Assembly (NCBI GenBank): GCA_023145315.1
Contig: JAGLEA010000178.1
Span: 1-11,443 of the forward strand
Reading direction: 5' to 3'
DNA length: 11,443 nt
From: Psychrilyobacter sp.
GTDB lineage: Bacteria > Fusobacteriota > Fusobacteriia > Fusobacteriales > Fusobacteriaceae
The notes beneath the pieces are model-generated. The model did not search any database and was not told where the DNA came from. It worked only from the letters and a program-made list of their open reading frames with translations. Positions 5,864 to 11,443 of the stretch are shown here, one piece after another. Within the stretch, counting starts at the first letter, position 1; each line of letters opens with the position of its first letter. The translations under genes were made by a program, and so were the position numbers.

Positions 5864-6553
5864 CTAAAAAATTGATTTTAAATTTATGTTAGTGTTTAAA
5901 TGGTAATTAATATATTTTTCTAATAAAAAAATAATATTTTTAATATCGGAAATTTTTGGCTCTAATTGAGTAATAGAATTAATATCCTCCTTAAAAAGTA
6001 GCGTTAAAACTTCCTTTTGAAGGTTTGTTAACTTATCTAAAGTTTTATTATTAGAAATTACTGAATCTTCTATATTGAAGAATAACCCAGAACTGATATT
6101 AAACATAATCCCTTCTTCAAAAATAAGTTTTGAAAGAAAGTAGCTTAGAATAAGATAATCCTTAAGAGGGTTTTTATTTTTATCTAAAAACCTAAGTGAT
6201 TTCATTAATAAGTTATAGAGGTTAGTTCTCGTTTCACCTTCGATTAAAAATTCGTTTAAAATTTCTAAAATATGAAAAGAAATTTCAAGTTTCTCAAAAT
6301 TAGAACGAAGGTTATAAAAAATTTCATTGAGCTCAAAGGAGCTTAAGATATAATAATCTCCTTTTTTATAAAATATGAAACTAGAAATTCCAAAAAGATC
6401 TGCTCCATTGAGATGTCTTTTTTTAGATTTTCTAATTCCGCTAATATTAATATTCATCTTACCAAAATTTTTGGTGAATAAAGTCAAAGAGCGGTCTGCT
6501 TCTGAATGATCTATTTTTTTGATAACAATTCCATTAGTTTTTAGTAGTTTCAT
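5864..6553 (-). CDS. recO: DNA repair protein RecO
   Basis: RecO anneals single strands and, with RecR, helps load RecA onto SSB-coated DNA in recombinational repair. The 229-residue protein shows the N-terminal OB-fold signature (KTNGIVIKKIDHSEADRSLTLFT, residues 5-27, quoted in parts) with the family's basic NISGIRKSKKR loop (36-46). A helical C-terminal part follows, ending with a segment like the family's KYINYHLN. It has no cysteine at all, so the Cys4 zinc site found in some RecO proteins is absent. It overlaps the LolA-like gene by 20 nt. The nearest purine-rich site, GAGGA, is about 13 nt before the ATG, so initiation probably relies on coupling. Confidence 0.88.
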   Translation of the reverse strand: MKLLKTNGIVIKKIDHSEADRSLTLFTKNFGKMNINISGIRKSKKRHLNGADLFGISSFIFYKKGDYYILSSFELNEIFYNLRSNFEKLEISFHILEILNEFLIEGETRTNLYNLLMKSLRFLDKNKNPLKDYLILSYFLSKLIFEEGIMFNISSGLFFNIEDSVISNNKTLDKLTNLQKEVLTLLFKEDINSITQLEPKISDIKNIIFLLEKYINYHLNTNINLKSIF

Positions 6554-7109
6554 GGATTAAAAAGTCCTCATCAGTTACAGAGAGATTAATTTCGATATTT
6601 GAAAGAACTAGCTTTGAAATTTCGATTTCTTTATCAAATATTGTAATATATTTAGGGAAGTTAATACCATTTACTTTTGAGTAATTAGAAAGTTTTATAT
6701 GAACCCCATCATTATAGATAATTTCTTTTATTTCACCCTCTAGTTTTACTACCTTAAAATCAGACTTTTCATTATAAGCACCTAAATCTTTAATAAATTT
6801 TAGAGTATAATTTTCCTCTGTATTGACATCTTGGTAGATAGTTTGATCTAGAAGTGGAAAATAAATAGTTTTTTTATTTTCGTTATAAAGATAAGTTTCT
6901 CCTTTGTTAATTTCTGGCGAAATCATAGTTTTTATAAGTTTGTTTGGAAGATCAGCTAAGACCTTATATTCTTTAGTTTTCTTTCTATTATTTATATTAC
7001 TAGATTCTATAATAGTAGCTTTAAAAGTTTTAATTTTACTAAAATCATTTTCTTCTTTTGAAAATGTAGTAAGTGTCAAAACTAAAAAGAATAGAAAAAT
7101 ATTTTTCAT
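6534..7109 (-). CDS. LolA-like outer-membrane lipoprotein carrier/sorting protein
   Basis: This is a 191-residue exported protein. A signal peptide (residues 1 to about 17, MKNIFLFFLVLTLTTFS) has no lipobox cysteine, so the mature form should be soluble in the periplasm. The mature part is beta-rich and follows the LolA-type pattern: FKATIIESS, then KVLADLPNKLIKTMISPE, then GETYLYNENKKTIYFPLLDQTIYQ, as in the COG2834 group. LolA proteins carry lipoproteins from inner to outer membrane, so this supports a diderm host. The start is ATG 7109 with GGGGG about 8 nt upstream, 3 nt after mreC. It overlaps recO by 20 nt. The similarity is by pattern rather than by invariant residues, so the exact cargo is uncertain. 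Confidence 0.75.
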   Translation of the reverse strand: MKNIFLFFLVLTLTTFSKEENDFSKIKTFKATIIESSNINNRKKTKEYKVLADLPNKLIKTMISPEINKGETYLYNENKKTIYFPLLDQTIYQDVNTEENYTLKFIKDLGAYNEKSDFKVVKLEGEIKEIIYNDGVHIKLSNYSKVNGINFPKYITIFDKEIEISKLVLSNIEINLSVTDEDFLIHETTKN

Positions 7110-7112
7110 GGT

Positions 7113-7910
7113 TTATTCCCCCTTCTTTAGCACTGTAACATACTTTAAATTAAAAATATTATAAGATAATTTTACTTCTATCTCTTGAAACATCTCATCT
7201 TTATTTTTGATAGATATAATATCTCCTAAATAAAGACCTTTTCTATAAATGTCACTAATACCAGATGTATAAATCTTATCTCCAATGTTAACTTCGTCAT
7301 CAGTAATAACATACTCAAGTGTGAGAATTTCATTACCTTGTCCATTTAAAATACCCAATGCACTATAACTCTCATCGCTAGTACTTGTGTAGCTTTTAGT
7401 AGAAGTAATTAACTCCACAGTAGAGTGGTCATCATAAACTTTTATAATTCTACCCACGACACCTAGTGTAGAGGAAACAGCCATATTTTTTTCTATACCA
7501 TCTTTTTTACCTTTATTAATAGCAATAGAATCATATGGATCTAGAGCATCAATATATGTAATCTTAGCAACAATAATTTTATCCTTACTTCTTTCTTTTA
7601 AATTTAAAACTGCTCTTAATCTTTGATTTTCTTCTACTAACTCTTTATTTTTTAGAGAAAGGATATTTTGATTTTCAATTTTTAAAAGAAGCTCATTATT
7701 TTTTCTATTGGTTTCAACAACGTCATAAAATGAATGGAAATATTTATTAACATTATCTGAGACTTCGTATACTTTAGCTTTAATAGGAAGTAATGTATTG
7801 TTAATTCCCGGTAATATTCTATTATTTTTAGCAAAAAAAGCGAATAGTAATATTGCTATTACTATAGGAAGCCACCATTTTTGTTTATTTGGTTTTTGCT
7901 TAAAATTCAT
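7113..7910 (-). CDS. mreC: Rod-shape-determining protein MreC
   Basis: MreC is the periplasmic scaffold of the elongation machinery and activates PBP2/RodA. This 265-residue copy has a basic N-terminus, one membrane helix (about 13-28), a coiled coil (about 64-105) and the two beta domains of the family (about 112-262). The conserved stretch NKGKKDGIEKNMAVSS with GVVGRI lies at about 132-154, and GDKIYTSGISDIYRKGL at about 210-226. It starts at ATG 7910 directly after the peptidase stop, with no gap. No strong ribosome binding site is visible (only AAGA near 7921), so translation probably depends on the upstream gene. Neither mreB nor mreD is in the window, unlike the common mreBCD cluster. 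Confidence 0.93.
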   Translation of the reverse strand: MNFKQKPNKQKWWLPIVIAILLFAFFAKNNRILPGINNTLLPIKAKVYEVSDNVNKYFHSFYDVVETNRKNNELLLKIENQNILSLKNKELVEENQRLRAVLNLKERSKDKIIVAKITYIDALDPYDSIAINKGKKDGIEKNMAVSSTLGVVGRIIKVYDDHSTVELITSTKSYTSTSDESYSALGILNGQGNEILTLEYVITDDEVNIGDKIYTSGISDIYRKGLYLGDIISIKNKDEMFQEIEVKLSYNIFNLKYVTVLKKGE

Positions 7911-9023
7911 CTATACGTTCTTAATGATAGAAAGAAGTAATCGACTGCATCCTACCATATCTTCTACTTTAATAAATTCTTCCTTAGTATGAACTTTACT
8001 CATACCTATTCCTAAATTAACAGATGGGATACCTTTACTGTTGTATATATTAGTGTCACTTCCACCACCAGATTTTCTAGGATCAAATTTTATATTAATA
8101 TCATTACATGATTTTTCCACGATACTTAAAATTTCACTATTTGGATCAATCTTAAATCCATCATATCCTTTTACTATAGAATCATCAAATTCTGCACCAA
8201 ATTTTTCAGCAGTTTTAGTAAAAATTTCTCTTGTCTCAGCAAGTAGCTCATCTAAAACAGCACCATCAAAACTTCTAGCTTCGTACATCATTCTAACACT
8301 AGGCATAACTATGTTAACAGCAGTTCCACCAGTTACTACACCTATATTAGAAGTTGTATTTTCATCTATTCTTCCAAGTCTTAATTTAGTAATAGCATGA
8401 GAAGCTACTACTAGAGCATTGATTCCTTTTTCAGGCTCAAGTCCAGCATGAGCAGGTTTTCCAGTAATAGTAATTTTACCTTTAGCAGCATATGGAGCTT
8501 GAACAGTAACAACACCAGGCTCTCCACCTGTATCAATGATAATACCAAAATCAGGATTATATTTTTCTACTTCCATAGCACGAGCTCCGAAAAGTCCAAT
8601 CTCTTCTGCAATAGAAAAAACAACTACAATTTCAGGATGGTCTAAATTATCTTCTTTTATTTTAGCAAGCATCTCTGTAATAGCAGCTATTCCAGCTTTG
8701 TCATCTCCACCTAGAACAGATGTTCCATCTGATTTAATAATACCATTCTCTAGAATAGCTGTTATTTTATCACAAGGTAGCACTGTATCCATGTGAGCAC
8801 TAAATAATATTTTTTTAGTACTAGAACCTTTTGCTTTTAAAGTACCAATAATATTACCAGCATTTCCATTACAAGTTTGACCAGCATTATCTTCAGTAAC
8901 TTCTAATCCCAAGTTTTCTAATTCTAATTTTACATAATCAGCCATTGCTCTCTCTTTTAGAGATGGTGATGGTATTTTTACCATATTTAAAAAGTTATCT
9001 ACAAGTCTTTGTTCATTTATCAA
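7911..9023 (-). CDS. M20-family metallopeptidase, PepT-like (aminotripeptidase type)
   Basis: This is a 370-residue M20 zinc peptidase of the PepT-like subfamily, probably cutting short peptides in the cytoplasm. Motifs, numbered from the chosen start: metal ligand His77 with Asp79 (SAHMDT), bridging Asp107 in GGDDKAG, catalytic Glu140 with ligand Glu141 (AEEIG), Asp164 (IIDTGG), the dimerisation-domain His192 (GKPAHAG) and ligand His345 (SKVHT). I choose TTG 9023-9021 because AGGGGG lies 7 nt upstream. A longer in-frame reading from ATG 9083 would put its start inside the -35 box of the promoter at 9055-9083. It is the first gene of the long operon. PepT itself is about 410 residues, so 370 fits the shorter PepT-like branch better. 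Confidence 0.9.
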   Translation of the reverse strand: MINEQRLVDNFLNMVKIPSPSLKERAMADYVKLELENLGLEVTEDNAGQTCNGNAGNIIGTLKAKGSSTKKILFSAHMDTVLPCDKITAILENGIIKSDGTSVLGGDDKAGIAAITEMLAKIKEDNLDHPEIVVVFSIAEEIGLFGARAMEVEKYNPDFGIIIDTGGEPGVVTVQAPYAAKGKITITGKPAHAGLEPEKGINALVVASHAITKLRLGRIDENTTSNIGVVTGGTAVNIVMPSVRMMYEARSFDGAVLDELLAETREIFTKTAEKFGAEFDDSIVKGYDGFKIDPNSEILSIVEKSCNDINIKFDPRKSGGGSDTNIYNSKGIPSVNLGIGMSKVHTKEEFIKVEDMVGCSRLLLSIIKNV

Positions 9024-9030
9024 TTTATTT

Positions 9031-9036
9031 CCCCCT
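9031..9036 (-). promoter_or_regulatory. Ribosome binding site that fixes a TTG start for the M20 peptidase
   Basis: AGGGGG lies 7 nt before TTG 9023 on the minus strand. No comparable site precedes the upstream in-frame ATG at 9083, which also lies in the -35 element. Confidence 0.7.
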
Positions 9037-9054
9037 AGTATGAATTTTACTTTA

Positions 9055-9083
9055 ATTATATAATATAACAATGTATTTTGCAA
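9055..9083 (-). promoter_or_regulatory. Sigma70-type promoter of the nine-gene operon
   Basis: TTGCAA (9083-9078), a 17-nt spacer and a perfect TATAAT (9060-9055) on the minus strand. The predicted start near 9048 gives a leader of about 25 nt with the AGGGGG ribosome binding site. It lies just downstream of the yqeH terminator, as expected for a new transcription unit. Confidence 0.8.
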
Positions 9084-9126
9084 AGGAATATGGGGAATTC
9101 TATAAAAATTATTAGTGTTTAATTAA

Positions 9127-9162
9127 AGTAAAAAACTAGAAGAATAGAATCCTTCTAGTTTT
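9127..9162 (-). terminator. Rho-independent terminator of the prmA-yqeH unit
   Basis: AAAACTAGAAG and CTTCTAGTTTT (9162-9152 and 9142-9132) form a perfect 11-bp stem with a 9-nt loop, followed by a T-rich run (TTTTTACTTT) on the minus strand. The stem begins 5 nt after the yqeH stop codon. The flanking A/T tracts could let it work in both directions. Confidence 0.85.
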
Positions 9163-9167
9163 ATTAT

Positions 9168-10295
9168 TTATCCCTCTCTTTTTGGTTGAATAAAAGCATC
9201 TCTGATTATTAAATCAGCCTCTTCAGGAAGTGTAACTTCAACTTTTAATGGTCCTCTTTTTACAGAGATCCACCCTAATCCTTTAAATACTAGTTCCTCT
9301 CCTACAACTAAGTCATAAACTTCTGTTTTCGTAGGAAGACTATAGAATTCATCCTTGCACACATCACATGGAGGAGTAACTAATGTACCAGTATGTTCGT
9401 TAATCATAGCTTCTACTCTATCTTCTTTAGTATCGTGATAAGTTACATTTTTAGATGCAAAGATACTAAATATAGGCTTAATTTCTTCATCAGTTAATAT
9501 TTTAATCTTTACTAATCCTCCGACTAATATCACTTTATCAGCTTTCACTTTAAATGTTTTTCTCGAGATTTCTTTAGAAGGCACTATATTAAGGTGACAC
9601 TCCTCACATACTAGATCTGAGATTCTACCACTAGGTATTAATCCTGGAGTATCTATAATTGTAATTTTTGATTTTGGAATAACGTTTCTTGTAGATTTAA
9701 GTGTAGTACCAGGGTATTTAGAAGTAGTAACTTTTTTCTCTCCTAATAATCTATTTATAATACTAGATTTTCCAACATTTGTTGTTCCCATAACCATAGC
9801 TTTGACACCATGTGGGAAAAAATGATTTAGCTTTCTTACTATTCCATTGATACCATATGTATTTTGTGCACTAACTATAGCAATATCTAGTGGAGCAATT
9901 CCTTCGTCATCTAGTCTAGCTTTTACCCAATTTGCTACTTCACTAGCATGTTTTCCACCGGGAATAAGATCGACCTTATTGATAATAATTATAGAATCCA
10001 TCTCTCTCAATATATCTAGTATTTCATCATCAAAAGAACCTTCAAAATCAATAATATCAAATACAGCTAAGGCTACTTGAGCACTATTAGCAGTTCTTTG
10101 TACTTCTCTACGGTAGTCTTCACTCGACATCTCCATAGGTATATAATCACCATAATTTGTTAATTTAAAACATCTTTGACAAATCGGATTTTTATTTCCT
10201 TTTAAGCTTGTAGAAGGAATATATCCTTGTTTATTTTTATCTTCTGTTTGCAATTCGATACCACAACCCTTACATCTATTAATTACTTTTTTCAT
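9168..10295 (-). CDS. yqeH: Ribosome biogenesis GTPase YqeH
   Basis: This is a 375-residue circularly permuted GTPase required for 30S subunit assembly in studied bacteria. An N-terminal zinc finger uses Cys8, Cys11, Cys39 and Cys42 (CKGC ... CQRC). The GTPase motifs then run in permuted order: NKVD (G4, 106-109), SA (G5, 142-143), GTTNVGKSS (G1, 170-178), PGTT (G2, 195-198) and DTPG (G3, 215-218). A C-terminal domain with the conserved FKGLGWISVKRG (337-348) may bind RNA or protein. Unusually, the C-terminal half holds two more CxxC pairs, Cys230/Cys233 and Cys310/Cys313, which could form a second zinc site. The start is ATG 10295 with GGAGG 4-5 nt upstream, 10 nt after the prmA stop, so the two ribosome-related genes are probably co-transcribed. 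Confidence 0.95.
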   Translation of the reverse strand: MKKVINRCKGCGIELQTEDKNKQGYIPSTSLKGNKNPICQRCFKLTNYGDYIPMEMSSEDYRREVQRTANSAQVALAVFDIIDFEGSFDDEILDILREMDSIIIINKVDLIPGGKHASEVANWVKARLDDEGIAPLDIAIVSAQNTYGINGIVRKLNHFFPHGVKAMVMGTTNVGKSSIINRLLGEKKVTTSKYPGTTLKSTRNVIPKSKITIIDTPGLIPSGRISDLVCEECHLNIVPSKEISRKTFKVKADKVILVGGLVKIKILTDEEIKPIFSIFASKNVTYHDTKEDRVEAMINEHTGTLVTPPCDVCKDEFYSLPTKTEVYDLVVGEELVFKGLGWISVKRGPLKVEVTLPEEADLIIRDAFIQPKREG

Positions 10296-10305
10296 CCTAC
10301 CTCCA

Positions 10306-11232
10306 CTATACTTTTGCAGTAAAACTTACCCATTCTTTATCTTTTTTCTCTGATATGATCTCATATCCTAGAGATAAAATTCTTTTTTTAATTTCTTCAG
10401 ATTTATCCTCTATAATTCCAGATAATATCATAAGCCCATCTTTTTTTACAACTGTAGACATATCATTTAATAAAATTAATATTACATCTGCTAATATATT
10501 AGCCACAACTACATCAAATTTTTTATCTTCTACAACAGTAACAAGATCACCTTTGAATAGTTTTATTTTTTCCATATTTGTTTTATTTAATTCCAAATTT
10601 TCTTGTGCTACTTCTACAGCTAGAGGATCTATATCGACTCCCCAAACTTCGGAAGCACCTAATTTATCAGCAGCTATCATTAGGATACCAGAACCTGTAC
10701 CAACATCGATAACACTATCTCCGTCTTTAATATATTCCTCCATAGATCTTATACACAGAGAAGTTGTAGGATGAGATCCAGTTCCAAATGCTCTTCCAGG
10801 ATCTAACTCAATAACAATTTCCTCACCGACTACATCATATTCTCGCCATGTAGGTTTGACTACAAAACGATCACTTACCTTTTCAGGATAGAGATATTTT
10901 TTCCAAGAATTTTGATAATCTTCCTCATCTAATTCATAAAAATCAATAGAATAGATCAGATCTTCACGATGTCCAAATTTTTCTTCGAATGTAGAAGTGA
11001 TGAGAGCTTTCTTTTTTTCTACATATAAGTTGATTGGAAAATATGCCGATACAGCATAATCACGTTGTAAAAATATCTTTTCGTCTTTATAGTAGTCTAA
11101 TGGATCTTTTTTCATAGGTTCATCTATTTTTAATCCTTGTACACCAAATTCATAAAATAAATCTGTAATTTCTTTTCCAACATACTGAGGCTCGTCAGCA
11201 TCAAATATTAACCTTACTTCTATTAAGTTCAT
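10306..11232 (-). CDS. prmA: Ribosomal protein L11 methyltransferase PrmA
   Basis: PrmA trimethylates ribosomal protein L11 with S-adenosylmethionine. This 308-residue protein is full length. The N-terminal substrate-recognition domain (about 1-100) is followed by the linker ELDPGRAFGTGSHPTT (142-157), a hallmark of the family. The SAM-binding motif I is VIDVGTGSGIL (174-184), the acidic ribose-binding residue is Asp200 in WGVDIDPLAV, and the catalytic-site motif is VVANILADV (232-240). The start is ATG 11232 with GGGG about 6 nt upstream, 1 nt after the stop of the nucleotidyltransferase gene. It precedes yqeH by 10 nt. Confidence 0.96.
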   Translation of the reverse strand: MNLIEVRLIFDADEPQYVGKEITDLFYEFGVQGLKIDEPMKKDPLDYYKDEKIFLQRDYAVSAYFPINLYVEKKKALITSTFEEKFGHREDLIYSIDFYELDEEDYQNSWKKYLYPEKVSDRFVVKPTWREYDVVGEEIVIELDPGRAFGTGSHPTTSLCIRSMEEYIKDGDSVIDVGTGSGILMIAADKLGASEVWGVDIDPLAVEVAQENLELNKTNMEKIKLFKGDLVTVVEDKKFDVVVANILADVILILLNDMSTVVKKDGLMILSGIIEDKSEEIKKRILSLGYEIISEKKDKEWVSFTAKV

Positions 11233-11233
11233 A

Positions 11234-11443
11234 TTATACCCCTTCTTTTATATATATAATCTTTCCAAATTTATCAATGTGTTCCTTTAATTTAAGATTA
11301 TTTAAACTATCATAATGAACGATATCGAAGAAAAAAGGGATAGGATATTCATCACCTAGCAATCCTGCTAATCTCATAATTATAGTTCGTGTAACATTTT
11401 TTCCTTTGATAGCTAAGTCAATATCAGATCCTTTTTTAAAATT
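11234..11443 (-). CDS. MNT-type nucleotidyltransferase domain protein, C-terminal fragment (cut by window edge)
   Basis: The last 69 residues of a gene that enters from the right edge. They begin NFKKGSDIDLAIKGKN, with the Asp-x-Asp of a nucleotidyltransferase active site, and continue with MRLAGLLGDEYPIPFFFDIV, where the FDIV strand carries the usual third acidic residue. They end DKFGKIIYIKEGV. This is the layout of minimal nucleotidyltransferases (MNT/MntA-like). Many of these are antitoxins of HEPN-domain RNase toxins (HepT) and act by AMPylating the toxin; others have no known partner. The upstream Gly-Ser part of the GS-x10-DxD motif is outside the window, as is any HEPN gene. The stop TAA (11236-11234) lies 1 nt before prmA, so the two genes are coupled. 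Confidence 0.8.
   Translation of the reverse strand, partial: NFKKGSDIDLAIKGKNVTRTIIMRLAGLLGDEYPIPFFFDIVHYDSLNNLKLKEHIDKFGKIIYIKEGV

Noticed and set aside
9024..9083. N-terminal extension of the M20 peptidase from ATG 9083.
   Set aside because: The ATG lies in the -35 box, no ribosome binding site precedes it, and the extra 20 residues do not resemble the family.
11249..11277. Promoter-like TTGATA, 17 nt, TATATA within the end of the nucleotidyltransferase gene, ahead of prmA.
   Set aside because: The predicted start point, near 11242, would cut off most of the prmA ribosome binding site, and TATATA runs are common in this composition.

Overview
This is a compact, very AT-rich bacterial window. 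Every gene I can support lies on the minus strand, so it reads from right (about 11443) to left (1). The extreme A+T content, strong purine-rich ribosome binding sites, and the mix of diderm envelope genes (a LolA-like protein, mreC) with Firmicute-like genes (yqeH, nrdR, class II fructose bisphosphatase) suggest a member of the Fusobacteriota (Fusobacterium, Cetobacterium, Ilyobacter or a relative). That assignment is inference from family content; the genus cannot be resolved from the sequence alone.

Right block (11443 to about 9127): the 3' end of an MNT-type nucleotidyltransferase gene, then prmA (ribosomal protein L11 methyltransferase) and yqeH (ribosome-assembly GTPase). The three are tightly packed and end in a clear hairpin terminator (9127-9162). 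prmA and yqeH both serve the ribosome.

Central block (9083 to about 2750): a nine-gene operon-like run. It starts at a near-consensus promoter (TTGCAA, 17 nt, TATAAT; 9055-9083). The order is an M20 PepT-like peptidase, mreC, a LolA-like periplasmic protein, recO, a fructose-type PTS EIIA domain (PtsN-like), nrdR, a DUF368 polyprenyl-phosphate translocase (popT), an FtsB/DivIC-like protein, and glpX. Genes overlap or are separated by 0-9 nt, except that the RecO-EIIA junction also shares bases between stop codon and ribosome binding site. The run ends in a G-U-containing hairpin (2750-2787). Four genes concern the envelope: rod-shape scaffold MreC, LolA-like protein, lipid-carrier recycling by PopT, and the septal FtsB-like protein. 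The rest cover repair (RecO), dNTP control (NrdR), phosphotransfer signalling (EIIA) and gluconeogenesis (GlpX).

Left block (2732 to 1): a small two-helix membrane protein of unknown function, coupled to an ArsR/SmtB-family metal sensor that carries both a CadC-type cysteine site and a CzrA-type alpha5 zinc site. Next is an apparently orphan membrane histidine kinase with its own promoter. A TCAAAA-AG-TTTTGA palindrome sits between the -35 and -10 of that promoter. A terminator and the first 19 codons of an aldo/keto reductase-like gene, cut by the window edge, finish the left end.

I found no CRISPR array, insertion sequence, tRNA, rRNA or recognised riboswitch. No gap without a gene exceeds 150 nt. 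The most interesting parts are the metal sensor/membrane protein/kinase neighbourhood with its candidate operator, and the truncated MNT gene at the right edge. Most of the remainder is ordinary core genome.
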